Shown: positions 41,167-50,275 of the stretch, one piece after another
Numbering within the stretch: position 1 is the first letter of the stretch
Layout of the letters: the number at the start of each line of letters is the position of its first letter
Assembly (NCBI GenBank): GCA_963966775.1
Contig: CAXAAH010000006.1
Span: 1 to 63,082, forward strand
From: UBA685 sp002299005
Lineage (GTDB): Bacteria; Pseudomonadota; Alphaproteobacteria; Puniceispirillales; Puniceispirillaceae
Direction: 5' to 3'
Length of the DNA stretch: 63,082 nt
Notes under the pieces: generated by a model
Databases searched by the model: none
What the model saw: only the letters and a program-made list of their open reading frames with translations
What the model was told of the DNA's origin: nothing
Made by a program: the position numbers and the translations under genes

Positions 41167-43566
41167 CTAGCCTCTTATCGCGCCGCCGGTATTTTTGGCA
41201 ACCGAAGCGATGATCTTATCGCTAATCTCAACAATCTCAGCATCGACCAAAGTCGCTTTTTGCGGCTGGATTGTGACCGTAATCGCAACAGACTTCTTGC
41301 CAGCTTCAATCTTATCACCTGCGTAAACATCAAAGATATTCACCGCCTGCACAAATGGCTTGCCACCTGCTTTGACCGCCCGCATCAGCGCATCTGCGCT
41401 CACAGCCTCATCAACGACAAAGGCAAAATCGCGGCTCAAAGCTTGCAAGCTATTCAGCGATAATAACGGCTTTGCCGGGCCCTTATCTTTTGCGGCTGGC
41501 ACGCGTTGGAAGAATAACTCAAAGCCCGCACAAGCACCCTTAATATCGAAATGCTTGGCAATTGTTGGGTGAATTTCCCCGAATGTGCCCAAAATTGTGC
41601 GCCCTTGCATAAGCGTGCCTGAACGACCCGGGTGATAATAATCAGGCGCCTCATTGGTGATTTGCAGATTATCAACCGACACACCAATCGCCGACAGCGC
41701 GTTCAACAAATCAGCCTTTGCATCAAAGACACTTACCGCCTCATTATCATGACGCCAATCAGAGATACGGCCACGGCCTTGGCGCACGCCGCAAGCCATA
41801 TGGAATTGCTGATCAGCTGGCACACCATGAAAGACAGGGCCAACCTCAAAGAATGACAAATCAGTTGATCCTCGGCGCAAATTACGGCCCGTGGCTTGCA
41901 ACAGATTCGGCAAAATAGTTGGGCGCATCATATTCAGATCAGCTGAGATAGGATTTGCCAGGCGCAAGCTTTCATCCCCGCCACCAAACAGCACCGCATC
42001 ATCATCTTTCATGAATGAGAATGTCACAGCCTCAACATAATCACGCGCCACAAGCGCACGGCGAATATAATTTGTGCGACGTTGCAGCTTCGAAATTGAC
42101 GGCTTGGCAATCATCTCATCACGCGGCAATGACAGCATAGGCAAATGCTCATAGCCATGAATGCGGATAATCTCTTCGATGATATCAGCACTGCCATGAA
42201 TATCAGGGCGCCATGTCGGGCGCGTCACCTGCCAGCTTTCAGCCGCAGATGTATCAACGCCAAAGCCTAAGATCTCAAGAATCTCGACCATCCGCTCTTT
42301 TGCAACATCAACACCTGTGAGACCAAGCACTTGGCTCGGCGCGAATGAGATTGCCTCAATTGGCGCAACACCAGCCCCTGCTGTCACAAGATGGCTTGCC
42401 TCAGCGCCTGTCAATTGCTTCACAAGGCGTGTGATATAACCCGCAAAGGCTGTTGGCCCATCTGTATCTAAGCCGCGTTCAAAACGATAGCGCGCATCTG
42501 AATTCAGGTTCAATTTGCGCCCTGTCATTGCCACCGCAATCGGGTCGAAAATCGCGATTTCCAAGAACATATCAGTCGTGCTCTCAGACACGCCTGTTCT
42601 ATCACCGCCCATGACACCGGCAATATCATCAGGCCCATTTTCATCACAGATGACAATCATCTCATCATCAAGATCATAGGTCTTTTCATTCAAAGCTGTC
42701 AGGCTCTCGCCCTGCTTGGCGTTACGAATAACCAGCCTATCACCTGCGATTTTATGCGCATCATAGGCATGCAGCGGGCGACCAATATCGAACATGATAT
42801 AATTGGTGATATCAACCAGCACATCAATCGGACGCTGGCCAATCGCGGTGAGGCGCTCTTGCATCCATGACGGCGCGGCACCGTTTTTAATGCCGCGGAA
42901 CATCCGCCCACTAACCAGCGGACAAGCGCTTGCTTCATCTGTTTCGACCGACCATTGGATAGCGCTATCAAAGCTGCCTGCCTCATCTGAGAAATCAAGC
43001 GGCTTTAGCGTGCCATAACCTGCGGCCGCCAAATCACGCGCGACACCGCGCACGCCCAGACAGTCACCTCTATTCGGCGTAATCGCAATCTCAATCATCG
43101 GATCATCAAGACCGGCGGCCGCGGCGGCACCACTGCCAACAACCGCATCACTGGCTAGTTCCATAATCCCATCATGCGCATCAGATATGCCTAGCTCAGC
43201 CGCTGAACATAGCATGCCAAAAGACGCCTCGCCTCTGATCTCACCCTTCTTGATTGTGATATCAAGACCTGGAATATAGGTACCAGGCACAGCCAGAACA
43301 GTCTTTAGGCCGGCACGCGCATTTGGCGCACCACAGACGATTTGCAATGTCTCATCACCTGTATTGACTTCGCAGACTTGCAGTTTATCAGCATTTGGAT
43401 GACGTTCGGCCTTTGTAATCTCAGCCACTCTAAAGGCTGATAGGCGCTTGGCTGGATCATCAATATCCTCAACCTCAAGGCCAATCATCGGCAGGACCTC
43501 AAGGATTTCATCCATAGAACAGCTAGTCTCTAGGTGGTCTTGCAACCAATTCCATGTAAATTTCAT
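41167..43566 (-). CDS. pheT: Phenylalanyl-tRNA synthetase beta subunit
   Basis: Beta subunit of the alpha2-beta2 enzyme; carries the tRNA-binding and editing functions. 799 aa. The N-terminal EMAP II-like tRNA-binding domain includes RVAEITKAERHPNADKLQVC near residue 46. The B3/B4 editing region, a B5 domain (GRPLHAYDAHKI near 255 precedes it) and the C-terminal anticodon-binding FDX domain (LSRDFAFVVDEAVSADAL near 712) are all present. It follows pheS by 6 bp. Confidence 0.97.
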   Translation of the reverse strand: MKFTWNWLQDHLETSCSMDEILEVLPMIGLEVEDIDDPAKRLSAFRVAEITKAERHPNADKLQVCEVNTGDETLQIVCGAPNARAGLKTVLAVPGTYIPGLDITIKKGEIRGEASFGMLCSAAELGISDAHDGIMELASDAVVGSGAAAAAGLDDPMIEIAITPNRGDCLGVRGVARDLAAAGYGTLKPLDFSDEAGSFDSAIQWSVETDEASACPLVSGRMFRGIKNGAAPSWMQERLTAIGQRPIDVLVDITNYIMFDIGRPLHAYDAHKIAGDRLVIRNAKQGESLTALNEKTYDLDDEMIVICDENGPDDIAGVMGGDRTGVSESTTDMFLEIAIFDPIAVAMTGRKLNLNSDARYRFERGLDTDGPTAFAGYITRLVKQLTGAEASHLVTAGAGVAPIEAISFAPSQVLGLTGVDVAKERMVEILEILGFGVDTSAAESWQVTRPTWRPDIHGSADIIEEIIRIHGYEHLPMLSLPRDEMIAKPSISKLQRRTNYIRRALVARDYVEAVTFSFMKDDDAVLFGGGDESLRLANPISADLNMMRPTILPNLLQATGRNLRRGSTDLSFFEVGPVFHGVPADQQFHMACGVRQGRGRISDWRHDNEAVSVFDAKADLLNALSAIGVSVDNLQITNEAPDYYHPGRSGTLMQGRTILGTFGEIHPTIAKHFDIKGACAGFELFFQRVPAAKDKGPAKPLLSLNSLQALSRDFAFVVDEAVSADALMRAVKAGGKPFVQAVNIFDVYAGDKIEAGKKSVAITVTIQPQKATLVDAEIVEISDKIIASVAKNTGGAIRG

Positions 43567-43572
43567 ATCCTG

Positions 43573-44649
43573 TTACCCCACAATCCCTGTGTGAAGGGCC
43601 GGCACATCATGCCCCATAAACCCGTAATGACGCATCCAGCGCAAATCTGTGTCATAGAATGTCCGCAAATCTGGAATGCCATATTTCAACATTGCCAAAC
43701 GCTCAATCCCCATACCAAAGGCAAAGCCTTGCACCTTTTCAGGATCATAGCCGCAATTGGCCAGCACCTTTGGGTGCACCATGCCAGAGCCTAGGATCTC
43801 TAGCCAATCATCACCGGCCCCAATCTTAAGCCCGCCATCTTTGCGGCTACAGCCAATATCAACCTCGGCTGATGGTTCAGTGAAAGGGAAAAAGCTTGGG
43901 CGGAAACGCACCGGCAATTCATCAACGCCGAAAAAGGCCTTACAAAATTCAATCAAACAGCCCTTCAAATGGCCCATATGAATATCAGTGCCAATCACAA
44001 GACCTTCACATTGATGGAACATCGGTGAATGGGTCGCATCATGATCAGAGCGATAAGTGCGCCCCGGTGCGATAATCCGAATTGGTGGCTCGCTTGCCTC
44101 CATCGTGCGAATTTGCACAGGCGATGTTTGCGTGCGCAAAACAGGACGCAGCCCGCTCTCATCTGCGTTCAGATAAAAAGTATCATGCTCTTGGCGCGCC
44201 GGATGTTCAGGCGGAATATTCAGCGCGGTAAAATTATAATAGTCACTCTCAACATCAGGGCCTTCTGCCACTGAAAAGCCCATATCAGCAAAGATAGCCG
44301 TAATCTCTTCAATGGTGCGGCTCAGCGGATGAAAGCGCCCAAGTGAGGCAGATGGCACAGGCAATGTCACATCAACCGCCTCTGCGGCTAATTTGGCATC
44401 TAATTCAGCCTTTGCCAAAATTGCCGCCTTCGCCGATAGCGCATCACTGACCTCTTGCTTGACCTGATTGACGGCCGCACCAAAGCTTTTACGCTCTTCG
44501 GCTGGCATCGCGCCTAGTGATTTTAATTGCTCAGAAATCACGCCCTTTTTGCCAAGCGCGTCAATGCGGATGGCATCTAATGCGGGCGGGGTATCTGCGG
44601 TTTCAATCTTGCCTAATAACTCTGTCTTAAGCGCATCAAGTGACTGCAT
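43573..44649 (-). CDS. pheS: Phenylalanyl-tRNA synthetase alpha subunit
   Basis: Class II catalytic subunit, 358 aa. An N-terminal coiled coil (residues ~1-90) is followed by HPLSRTIEEITAIFADMGF near 107 (motif 1), FRPSFFPFTEPSAEVDI near 254 (motif 2 region) and GMGIERLAMLKYG near 328 (motif 3). The pheS-pheT gap is 6 bp. Upstream, 138 bp separate it from rplT and contain a hairpin and a 13-bp tandem repeat, so pheST may be transcribed partly on its own. No phenylalanine-rich leader peptide is seen. Confidence 0.97.
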   Translation of the reverse strand: MQSLDALKTELLGKIETADTPPALDAIRIDALGKKGVISEQLKSLGAMPAEERKSFGAAVNQVKQEVSDALSAKAAILAKAELDAKLAAEAVDVTLPVPSASLGRFHPLSRTIEEITAIFADMGFSVAEGPDVESDYYNFTALNIPPEHPARQEHDTFYLNADESGLRPVLRTQTSPVQIRTMEASEPPIRIIAPGRTYRSDHDATHSPMFHQCEGLVIGTDIHMGHLKGCLIEFCKAFFGVDELPVRFRPSFFPFTEPSAEVDIGCSRKDGGLKIGAGDDWLEILGSGMVHPKVLANCGYDPEKVQGFAFGMGIERLAMLKYGIPDLRTFYDTDLRWMRHYGFMGHDVPALHTGIVG

Positions 44650-44665
44650 ATCTCATCTTCTTTAT

Positions 44666-44704
44666 CTGCTGGCTTATTCTGCTGGCTTATTCTGCCGGCT
44701 TATT
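44666..44704. repeat. 13-bp tandem repeat (3 units) in the pheS leader
   Basis: Three 13-bp units CTGCTGGCTTATT (44666-44678, 44679-44691, 44692-44704; the last has one change) lie about 17 bp before pheS. The core CTGGCTTAT also occurs in the 12-bp repeat at the mutL end. Confidence 0.88.
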
Positions 44705-44734
44705 TTGCGATTAGTCCCATAAAATATAGGCCAC

Positions 44735-44764
44735 AAAAACCGATGGGGCCCGTTGGGCCCCATC
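44735..44764 (-). terminator. Hairpin terminator between rplT and pheS
   Basis: Perfect 10-bp stem: GATGGGGCCC (44742-44751) / GGGCCCCATC (44755-44764) with a 3-nt loop. On the minus strand it is followed after two G by TTTTT (44739-44735). It lies 23 bp after the rplT stop and probably ends or attenuates the thrS-infC-rpmI-rplT transcript. Confidence 0.75.
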
Positions 44765-44787
44765 TTATCATTAACTATGAATGCTTG

Positions 44788-45141
44788 TTAAGCCGCTTTG
44801 CGTGAATGCTCTACAAGAGCTGCAAATGCGTTGGCATCATGAACAGCCAAATCACTTAGCATCTTACGGTCAACCGCGACGCCTGCTTTGTTAAGACCAC
44901 CCATCAATGATGAATATGTCATACCATGCAAGCGCGCTGCCGCATTGATACGCTGGATCCACAAAGCGCGGAATTCACGCTTGCGTACGCGGCGATCGCG
45001 ATAGGCATATTGGCGGGCTTTATCAACCGCCTGCTTAGCAACACGAATCGTGTTCTTACGGCGACCGTAATAACCTTTCGCTGCTTTGATAACTTTATTG
45101 TGACGTGCGTGAGACGTTACGCCTCTTTTTACTCTAGCCAT
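44788..45141 (-). CDS. rplT: 50S ribosomal protein L20 (bL20)
   Basis: Primary 23S rRNA binding protein needed for early 50S assembly. 117 aa, very basic, with the invariant stretches VTSHARHNKVIKAAKGYYG near residues 8-26, YAYRDRRVRKREFRALWIQR near 46-65 and YSSLMGGLNKAG. It follows rpmI by 14 bp and has a good GAGGAG ribosome site. In many bacteria L20 represses its own operon through the leader; I could not identify that RNA site. Confidence 0.98.
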   Translation of the reverse strand: MARVKRGVTSHARHNKVIKAAKGYYGRRKNTIRVAKQAVDKARQYAYRDRRVRKREFRALWIQRINAAARLHGMTYSSLMGGLNKAGVAVDRKMLSDLAVHDANAFAALVEHSRKAA

Positions 45142-45155
45142 TTATAAGTCTCCTC

Positions 45156-45353
45156 TTAAGCGTAAGGTAGAAAACGTTTAACGATACGCGCATCAGCAGC
45201 ACAAAGAATCATTGTACCACGTGCTTGACGTTTCATTTTCTGTGAACGGCGACGGAGATTGTGGCTCAGGAAAGCAGCAGAACCGCGTACTTTGCCATTT
45301 GCAGTCAAACGGAAGCGTTTTTTCGCCCCGCTTTTGGTCTTCATTTTGGGCAT
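45156..45353 (-). CDS. rpmI: 50S ribosomal protein L35 (bL35)
   Basis: A 65 aa basic ribosomal protein. The hallmark MPKMKTKSGAKKRF N-terminus and the SHNLRRRSQKMKRQ middle identify it. It lies between infC and rplT, as in most bacteria. A 155-bp gap separates it from infC, long enough for a promoter or a translational control site. Confidence 0.98.
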   Translation of the reverse strand: MPKMKTKSGAKKRFRLTANGKVRGSAAFLSHNLRRRSQKMKRQARGTMILCAADARIVKRFLPYA

Positions 45354-45465
45354 TTCATCCTCACTTTAATCAAGGGTTTTGGCTGATATTCAACCATCAT
45401 TCAACCAGTCAGGCAGCCCTTATAACTTCGCCCGAACCGGTGGTGATTCTAATTCATCGGTGCTT

Positions 45466-45494
45466 TGTATAGTCGCAACTGGCGGCAAAAGCAA
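45466..45494 (-). promoter_or_regulatory. Candidate promoter for rpmI-rplT
   Basis: On the minus strand: TTGCTT (45494-45489), 17-bp spacer, TATACA (45471-45466). It lies in the 155-bp infC-rpmI gap about 110 bp before rpmI and would allow ribosomal protein expression apart from thrS-infC. Confidence 0.4.
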
Positions 45495-45508
45495 CCATTA
45501 TCACGGTT

Positions 45509-46045
45509 TTAGCGTGGTGCTATCACCATGATCATTTGGCGGCCTTCCATCTTTGGCATCGCCTCGACCTTTGCGACCTCATCAATCTCGACGCGCACAC
45601 GCTCAAGCAGTTGCGCCCCAAGCTCCACATGCGCCATTTCACGGCCACGGAAACGAAGTGTTACCTTGACCTTGTCACCTGCGGCAAGGAATTTATTCAC
45701 AGCGCGCATTTTGACCTGATAATCATGATCATCAATATTTGGGCGCAGTTTGATTTCTTTCACCTCAATGATTTTTTGCTTTTTACGCGCTTCATTGGCA
45801 CGCTTTTGCGCTTGGTATTTGAATTTACCATAATCAAGGATTTTGCAAACTGGCGGCTCAGCATTTGGCTGCAACTCAACCAAATCAAGCCCTGCTTCCA
45901 TAGCTTTCTCTAGTGCTTCATTAATTGTTAAAACACCCAATTGTTCGCCTTCTGCATCAATACATCTGACTGAGGCAGACCGAATGGCTTCATTAATACG
46001 CGGGCCAGAACTGGTTGGCATCGCATCTTGTCGTGAACGTGCTAT
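45509..46045 (-). CDS. infC: Translation initiation factor IF-3, probable AUA start
   Basis: IF-3 checks start codon pairing and prevents subunit association. The N-domain has GPRINEAIR and LVELQPNAEPPVCKILDYG; the C-domain has LRPNIDDHDYQVKM and KVKVTLRFRGREMAHVELG. The first ATG (46021) has no ribosome site. Eight codons upstream in frame is an ATA (46045-46043) with AGGAG exactly six bases before it, adding ARSRQDA ahead of the ATG residue, a basic N-terminus like those of other alphaproteobacterial IF-3 proteins. Rare start codons on infC are the known basis of IF-3 autocontrol (AUU in E. coli), so AUA is the likely start, giving 178 aa. Confidence 0.88.
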   Translation of the reverse strand: MARSRQDAMPTSSGPRINEAIRSASVRCIDAEGEQLGVLTINEALEKAMEAGLDLVELQPNAEPPVCKILDYGKFKYQAQKRANEARKKQKIIEVKEIKLRPNIDDHDYQVKMRAVNKFLAAGDKVKVTLRFRGREMAHVELGAQLLERVRVEIDEVAKVEAMPKMEGRQMIMVIAPR

Positions 46046-46056
46046 GAAACTCTCCT
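46046..46056 (-). promoter_or_regulatory. Ribosome binding site that decides the infC AUA start
   Basis: AGGAG on the minus strand (46056-46052) with a 6-nt spacer to ATA at 46045. The ATG at 46021 is 30 nt from it and has no other purine-rich site. Confidence 0.75.
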
Positions 46057-46163
46057 ATATATTATTTCATCTCATGATGGCTCTATTGGCGCTTTTACGC
46101 CATAGGCCCATATTAAACCGTTTCTATCTTTAATCACAAATTCAGAAAAACTCAAGCCATGCG

Positions 46164-48089
46164 CTAGTTTTTGCGCAAATCAGGAGCAATTGCCTCTTCT
46201 GCAATCGCTGCCATCGCCTCTGCTAGTGGCAAGATTGTCTGTTCTTGCGAGCCAAGACGACGAATTGCCACCGTGCCAGCCTCTGCTTCACGCTCACCAA
46301 CCGCGATAATCACAGGAATTTTGCCTGTGCTATGCTCTCTGATTTTATAGCCGATTTTCTCGTTTCTTGTGTCAATCTCAACGCGCAGACCAGCATCTTT
46401 TGCCGCCTCAACCACCGCATTCGCATAGTCATTTGCCGCCGCTGTGATAGGCGCAACCACAATCTGTACAGGTGACAGCCATAAAGGCATACGGCCTGCA
46501 TATTGCTCAATCAGAATGCCAATCCAGCGTTCCATAGAGCCCAAAATAGCGCGGTGCAACATCACAGGTCTGTGACGATTACCATCTTCGCCGACATATT
46601 CAGCGTCAAGGCGTTCAGGCAGGACAAAATCCACCTGCAAAGTGCCACATTGCCAGTCACGACCGATCGCATCTGTCAGCACAAATTCAAGCTTTGGCCC
46701 ATAAAACGCGCCCTCACCCGGGTTCAGCTTTGTCTCTAGCTTTGCCGCCTTAGTGGCATCTGTCAGCGCCGCCTCAGCCTTGTCCCACACAGCGTCTTCA
46801 CCAGCACGCACCTCTGGGCGGTCAGAGAATTTCACGCGAATATCGCTAAAGCCGAAATCCTTATAAACATCTTGCAACAGGCTACAGAAAGCCACTGATT
46901 CAGATGTGATTTGATCTTCGGTACAGAAAATATGCGCATCATCTTGGGTAAAAGCACGCACACGCATAATGCCATGCAAAGCACCTGATGGCTCATTACG
47001 GTGACAGCTACCAAATTCAGCCATACGCATCGGCAAATCACGATAGGATTTAACCCCTTGGCGATAAATCTGCACATGACCCGGGCAATTCATCGGCTTA
47101 AGAGCCAGCGTGCGATCATCTTCAGAATTCGCCGTGAACATATTCTCACCGAACTTGTCCCAATGGCCTGAGGCTTCCCATAGGCTGCGGTCAATCAATT
47201 GGGGTGTTTTCACCTCATGATAGCCCGCCGCATCAAGACGACGACGCATATAGCTTTCAATCTCGCGATATAAAACCCAGCCGCGCGGGTGCCAGAAAAC
47301 AGACCCTGTCGCCTCTTCTTGCATATGGAAGAAATCAAGCGCCCGGCCAAGCTTTCTGTGGTCACGCTTCTCAGCCTCTTCAAGCATGTGAAGATAGGCG
47401 GCCAAATCCTTATCGGTCAGCCATGCGGTACCATAGATACGCTGTAGCATCGGATTATTCGAATCACCGCGCCAATAAGCGCCGGCAACCTTCATCAATT
47501 TAAACGCATGACCAGCCTTGCCTGTTGAAGCCAAATGCGGGCCACGGCACAGATCAATGAACTTACCTTGTGTATAATGGCTAACAGTCTCACCTTGCGG
47601 GATAGCTTCGACAAGCTCAACCTTGAAGGGTTCATTCTTTTCTTTGTAAAAAGCGACCGCCTCATCTCTTGTCCATGTGCCTCTGATGATGGTCTCATCT
47701 CTGTCGACAATCTCATGCATGCGTGCTTCGATGGCTTCTAGATCTTCTGGTGTGAAGCTCTCTTCACGGAAGAAATCATAGTAAAAGCCATTTTCAATCG
47801 CCGGGCCAATGGTCACTTGTGTCTCAGGGAAAAGCTCTAGCACGGCCTCTGCCATGATATGTGCGCAATCATGGCGCACCAACTCAAGCGCTTCTTCATC
47901 ACGGTTTGTGATAAGGCGCAGCGCGGCATCTTCTTCAATCGGGCGCGTCAAATCCCATTCAGCGTCATTCACAAAGGCGCCCATCGCCGCCTTGGCAAGG
48001 CCTGCCCCAATAGATGCCGCCACATCATAAGGTGTAACCGCATCATCAAATTGTTTAACTGAACCATCAGGCAGTGAAATCGCTGGCAT
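46164..48089 (-). CDS. thrS: Threonyl-tRNA synthetase
   Basis: Class II synthetase, 641 aa. The N-terminal TGS domain (residues ~1-60) precedes the editing domain with HDCAHIMAEAV near 73 and the SAD region. The catalytic core has MNCPGHVQIYRQ near 334 (zinc Cys) and RVRAFTQDDAHIFC near 378, and the C-terminal anticodon domain begins at PLWLSPVQIVV near 532. It is the first gene of the thrS-infC-rpmI-rplT-pheST cluster, 118 bp before infC. Confidence 0.97.
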   Translation of the reverse strand: MPAISLPDGSVKQFDDAVTPYDVAASIGAGLAKAAMGAFVNDAEWDLTRPIEEDAALRLITNRDEEALELVRHDCAHIMAEAVLELFPETQVTIGPAIENGFYYDFFREESFTPEDLEAIEARMHEIVDRDETIIRGTWTRDEAVAFYKEKNEPFKVELVEAIPQGETVSHYTQGKFIDLCRGPHLASTGKAGHAFKLMKVAGAYWRGDSNNPMLQRIYGTAWLTDKDLAAYLHMLEEAEKRDHRKLGRALDFFHMQEEATGSVFWHPRGWVLYREIESYMRRRLDAAGYHEVKTPQLIDRSLWEASGHWDKFGENMFTANSEDDRTLALKPMNCPGHVQIYRQGVKSYRDLPMRMAEFGSCHRNEPSGALHGIMRVRAFTQDDAHIFCTEDQITSESVAFCSLLQDVYKDFGFSDIRVKFSDRPEVRAGEDAVWDKAEAALTDATKAAKLETKLNPGEGAFYGPKLEFVLTDAIGRDWQCGTLQVDFVLPERLDAEYVGEDGNRHRPVMLHRAILGSMERWIGILIEQYAGRMPLWLSPVQIVVAPITAAANDYANAVVEAAKDAGLRVEIDTRNEKIGYKIREHSTGKIPVIIAVGEREAEAGTVAIRRLGSQEQTILPLAEAMAAIAEEAIAPDLRKN

Positions 48090-48232
48090 AATTTATACTT
48101 ATCCGCATTAATCTTGGTGTTGATATTTTTTATCGCTCACAATCTATAAAAGATAACGCCATAAAACAAGTCAGGGGGGCTATTTCCCTCTTTAGAGAGT
48201 TTCTTTTACGCTTCATGCGCTTATGCGCCGCT

Positions 48233-49417
48233 TTATTTCAAAAGCGTCTGATAGATAGCAATTGTTTTGGCGCACATCGTCTCGATTGTGAATGATTCTT
48301 CAATATGTTCGCGCGCCGTCTGGGCAAATTTCTTGCGTTGGCGCGGGCCTAGATCAAGCGCTTGCTGGATTTTCTTCGCCAAGCTAGCCTCATCTTTTGG
48401 CGTCGCAAGAAAGCCTGTCACGCCATCTGTGATAGATTCGCACGCACCGCCATGGTCAAACGCCACCACAGGCCGCCCCATCGCTTGCGCTTCAATCGCC
48501 ACACGCCCAAAAGGCTCTGGCTCAATTGACGGCATCACAACCACATCTGCCAGCATCATAGAGGCCGGCATATCAGACGAAGCACGGGCCAAGCGAACCA
48601 TCGATTCAAGGCCTAATTTACGCACAAGCTCATCAATATGATTATAGAATTTCTGATTTGCATCAGCGATACCAAGCAAGACAAGTGTGAAATCTCGTGA
48701 TGGCATTTTTGCGATTGCGCGCAATAAAACCTCATGGCCTTTCCACGCGGTAGGACGCGCCGGCATCATGACAACCGCCTTATCATCTGGCAGGGCAAGA
48801 CGTACCGCCTCATTGATGGTGCGCCCTTGCTTCACGGCTGAGGCATCGAAATAGCCATCATCCACACCGCGATGAATCACCGTCATTTTGTCTGTCATAT
48901 CAAATTTGCGGAAATGTGTTTCAATCTGGTCTTTGATAAAATCAGAAATCGCAATCACATGATCAGCCCGCAACATCTTGCCATTATAAAAGCGCTTAAG
49001 AAAACTCGTTGTGCCGAATTTTCCGTGAATGGTCGAGATGGTTGCAAGGCCAAGAGCCTTTGCCGCAGGAAGCGCAATCCATGCAGGCGCACGCGAGCGC
49101 ACATGTACGATATCCACCCCATGTTCAACCAAAGCGCGGCGCACATCACGCCTCACACGGCCCCATTTCAGGATATTCTTTGAATGAACGGGCAATTTGA
49201 CATGCGTTGCGCCAATACGCTGAAGCTGTGATTCAAGATGGCCACCATTACTAATGACCACAGCCTTACCACCTGCCGCGATAATCGCCTTTGCCACTTC
49301 CACCGTGCCACGCTCTACCCCGCCCAAATGCAGGGCTGGCAAAATCTGCGCAATCACAGGCTGGCGCATTGCATCTGCCTCAGATGAAATAGTTTGCGAA
49401 AAGGTGAATTTAGACAT
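48233..49417 (-). CDS. Glycosyltransferase family 4 protein
   Basis: Retaining GT-B glycosyltransferase of about 394 aa. N-terminal acceptor domain starts ILPALHLGGVERGTVEVA. The C-terminal donor domain shows RPTAWKGHEVLLRAI near residue 225 and the conserved EPEPFGRVAIEAQAMGRPVV (EX7E) near 305-325. It probably adds a sugar to a lipopolysaccharide core or other surface glycan; donor and acceptor are unknown. No other glycan genes are adjacent. I chose ATG 49417; the frame extends upstream to 49468, and ATG 49369 is also possible. Confidence 0.9.
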   Translation of the reverse strand: MSKFTFSQTISSEADAMRQPVIAQILPALHLGGVERGTVEVAKAIIAAGGKAVVISNGGHLESQLQRIGATHVKLPVHSKNILKWGRVRRDVRRALVEHGVDIVHVRSRAPAWIALPAAKALGLATISTIHGKFGTTSFLKRFYNGKMLRADHVIAISDFIKDQIETHFRKFDMTDKMTVIHRGVDDGYFDASAVKQGRTINEAVRLALPDDKAVVMMPARPTAWKGHEVLLRAIAKMPSRDFTLVLLGIADANQKFYNHIDELVRKLGLESMVRLARASSDMPASMMLADVVVMPSIEPEPFGRVAIEAQAMGRPVVAFDHGGACESITDGVTGFLATPKDEASLAKKIQQALDLGPRQRKKFAQTAREHIEESFTIETMCAKTIAIYQTLLK

Positions 49418-49501
49418 TGATTGGTAACCAAAAAGTGGCATGAATAATAATGAGCCGCATAATAGCACGCCATAAGGTGATATACAAAGAGGTAAGCCAT
49501 C

Positions 49502-50275
49502 ATGACTGCAGATTTCCTTAACCTAGCTGATGGTCGCAAGCTCGCCTATCTAAAACAAGATGCACAAAAACAAGATAATCAGAGCCCAATAATTGTGTTT
49601 CTGGCAGGACATGGCTCAGACATGTATGGCTCTAAGGCAGAAGCGCTTGCGACTTATTGCGCCGCACATAATCACGGCTTCTTGCGGTTTGATTATACTG
49701 GTCACGGCCTTAGCTCTGGCGCTTTTTTAGATGGCACGATTAGCGCTTGGACAGATGATACAAACCAAATTCTTGACCATTTAACAGACGGGCCTGTGAT
49801 ACTTGTAGGATCTTCGCTTGGCGGCTGGATCATGCTGAATGTTGCCAAGGATAGGGGCGATAAAATTTGCGGGCTTATCGGCATTGCCGCCGCCCCTGAT
49901 TTCACCGAAACCCTCATCTGGGACAGCCTTGATGATGACCAAAAGGATATGATGGCACAAGAGGGCGTCATTGCCCTGCCCAACCCTTATGCTGAGGAAG
50001 ATGTTATCTATCCCTATGCGCTTATAACAGATGGCCGCGATAATTTATTGCTTGATAAGCCGCTCTCTATTACCTGTCCGATTATCTTGCATCAAGGGAT
50101 GGCAGACCATGAGGTGCCGTGGCAGACAGCCTGTCATATCGCAGAAGCCGTGACGTCACAGGATGTAACCTTGAACATCGTGAAATCATCTGGTCACCGC
50201 TTTTCCTCGGAGGCAGAAATAGCGATGATTATCAGCTCGGTTGAAGATTTGCTAGACCGTCTTAAGACGTCTTAA
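49502..50275 (+). CDS. Alpha/beta hydrolase, ABHD10-like
   Basis: Serine hydrolase of 257 aa. The nucleophile elbow is GSSLGG near residue 103, the acid is probably Asp in HQGMADHEVPW near 200, and the histidine in KSSGHRFS near 226. Early FLAGHGSDMYGSKA and FDYTGHGLSSG are typical of the ABHD10 group, mitochondrial thioesterase/glucuronide esterase-like enzymes with many alphaproteobacterial homologues. Substrate is unknown. The end overlaps fzlA by 4 bp, tail to tail. Confidence 0.88.
   Translation: MTADFLNLADGRKLAYLKQDAQKQDNQSPIIVFLAGHGSDMYGSKAEALATYCAAHNHGFLRFDYTGHGLSSGAFLDGTISAWTDDTNQILDHLTDGPVILVGSSLGGWIMLNVAKDRGDKICGLIGIAAAPDFTETLIWDSLDDDQKDMMAQEGVIALPNPYAEEDVIYPYALITDGRDNLLLDKPLSITCPIILHQGMADHEVPWQTACHIAEAVTSQDVTLNIVKSSGHRFSSEAEIAMIISSVEDLLDRLKTS

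Noticed and set aside
44650..44790. Phenylalanine leader peptide of a pheST attenuator
   Set aside because: No short frame with clustered Phe codons and a ribosome site precedes the hairpin.
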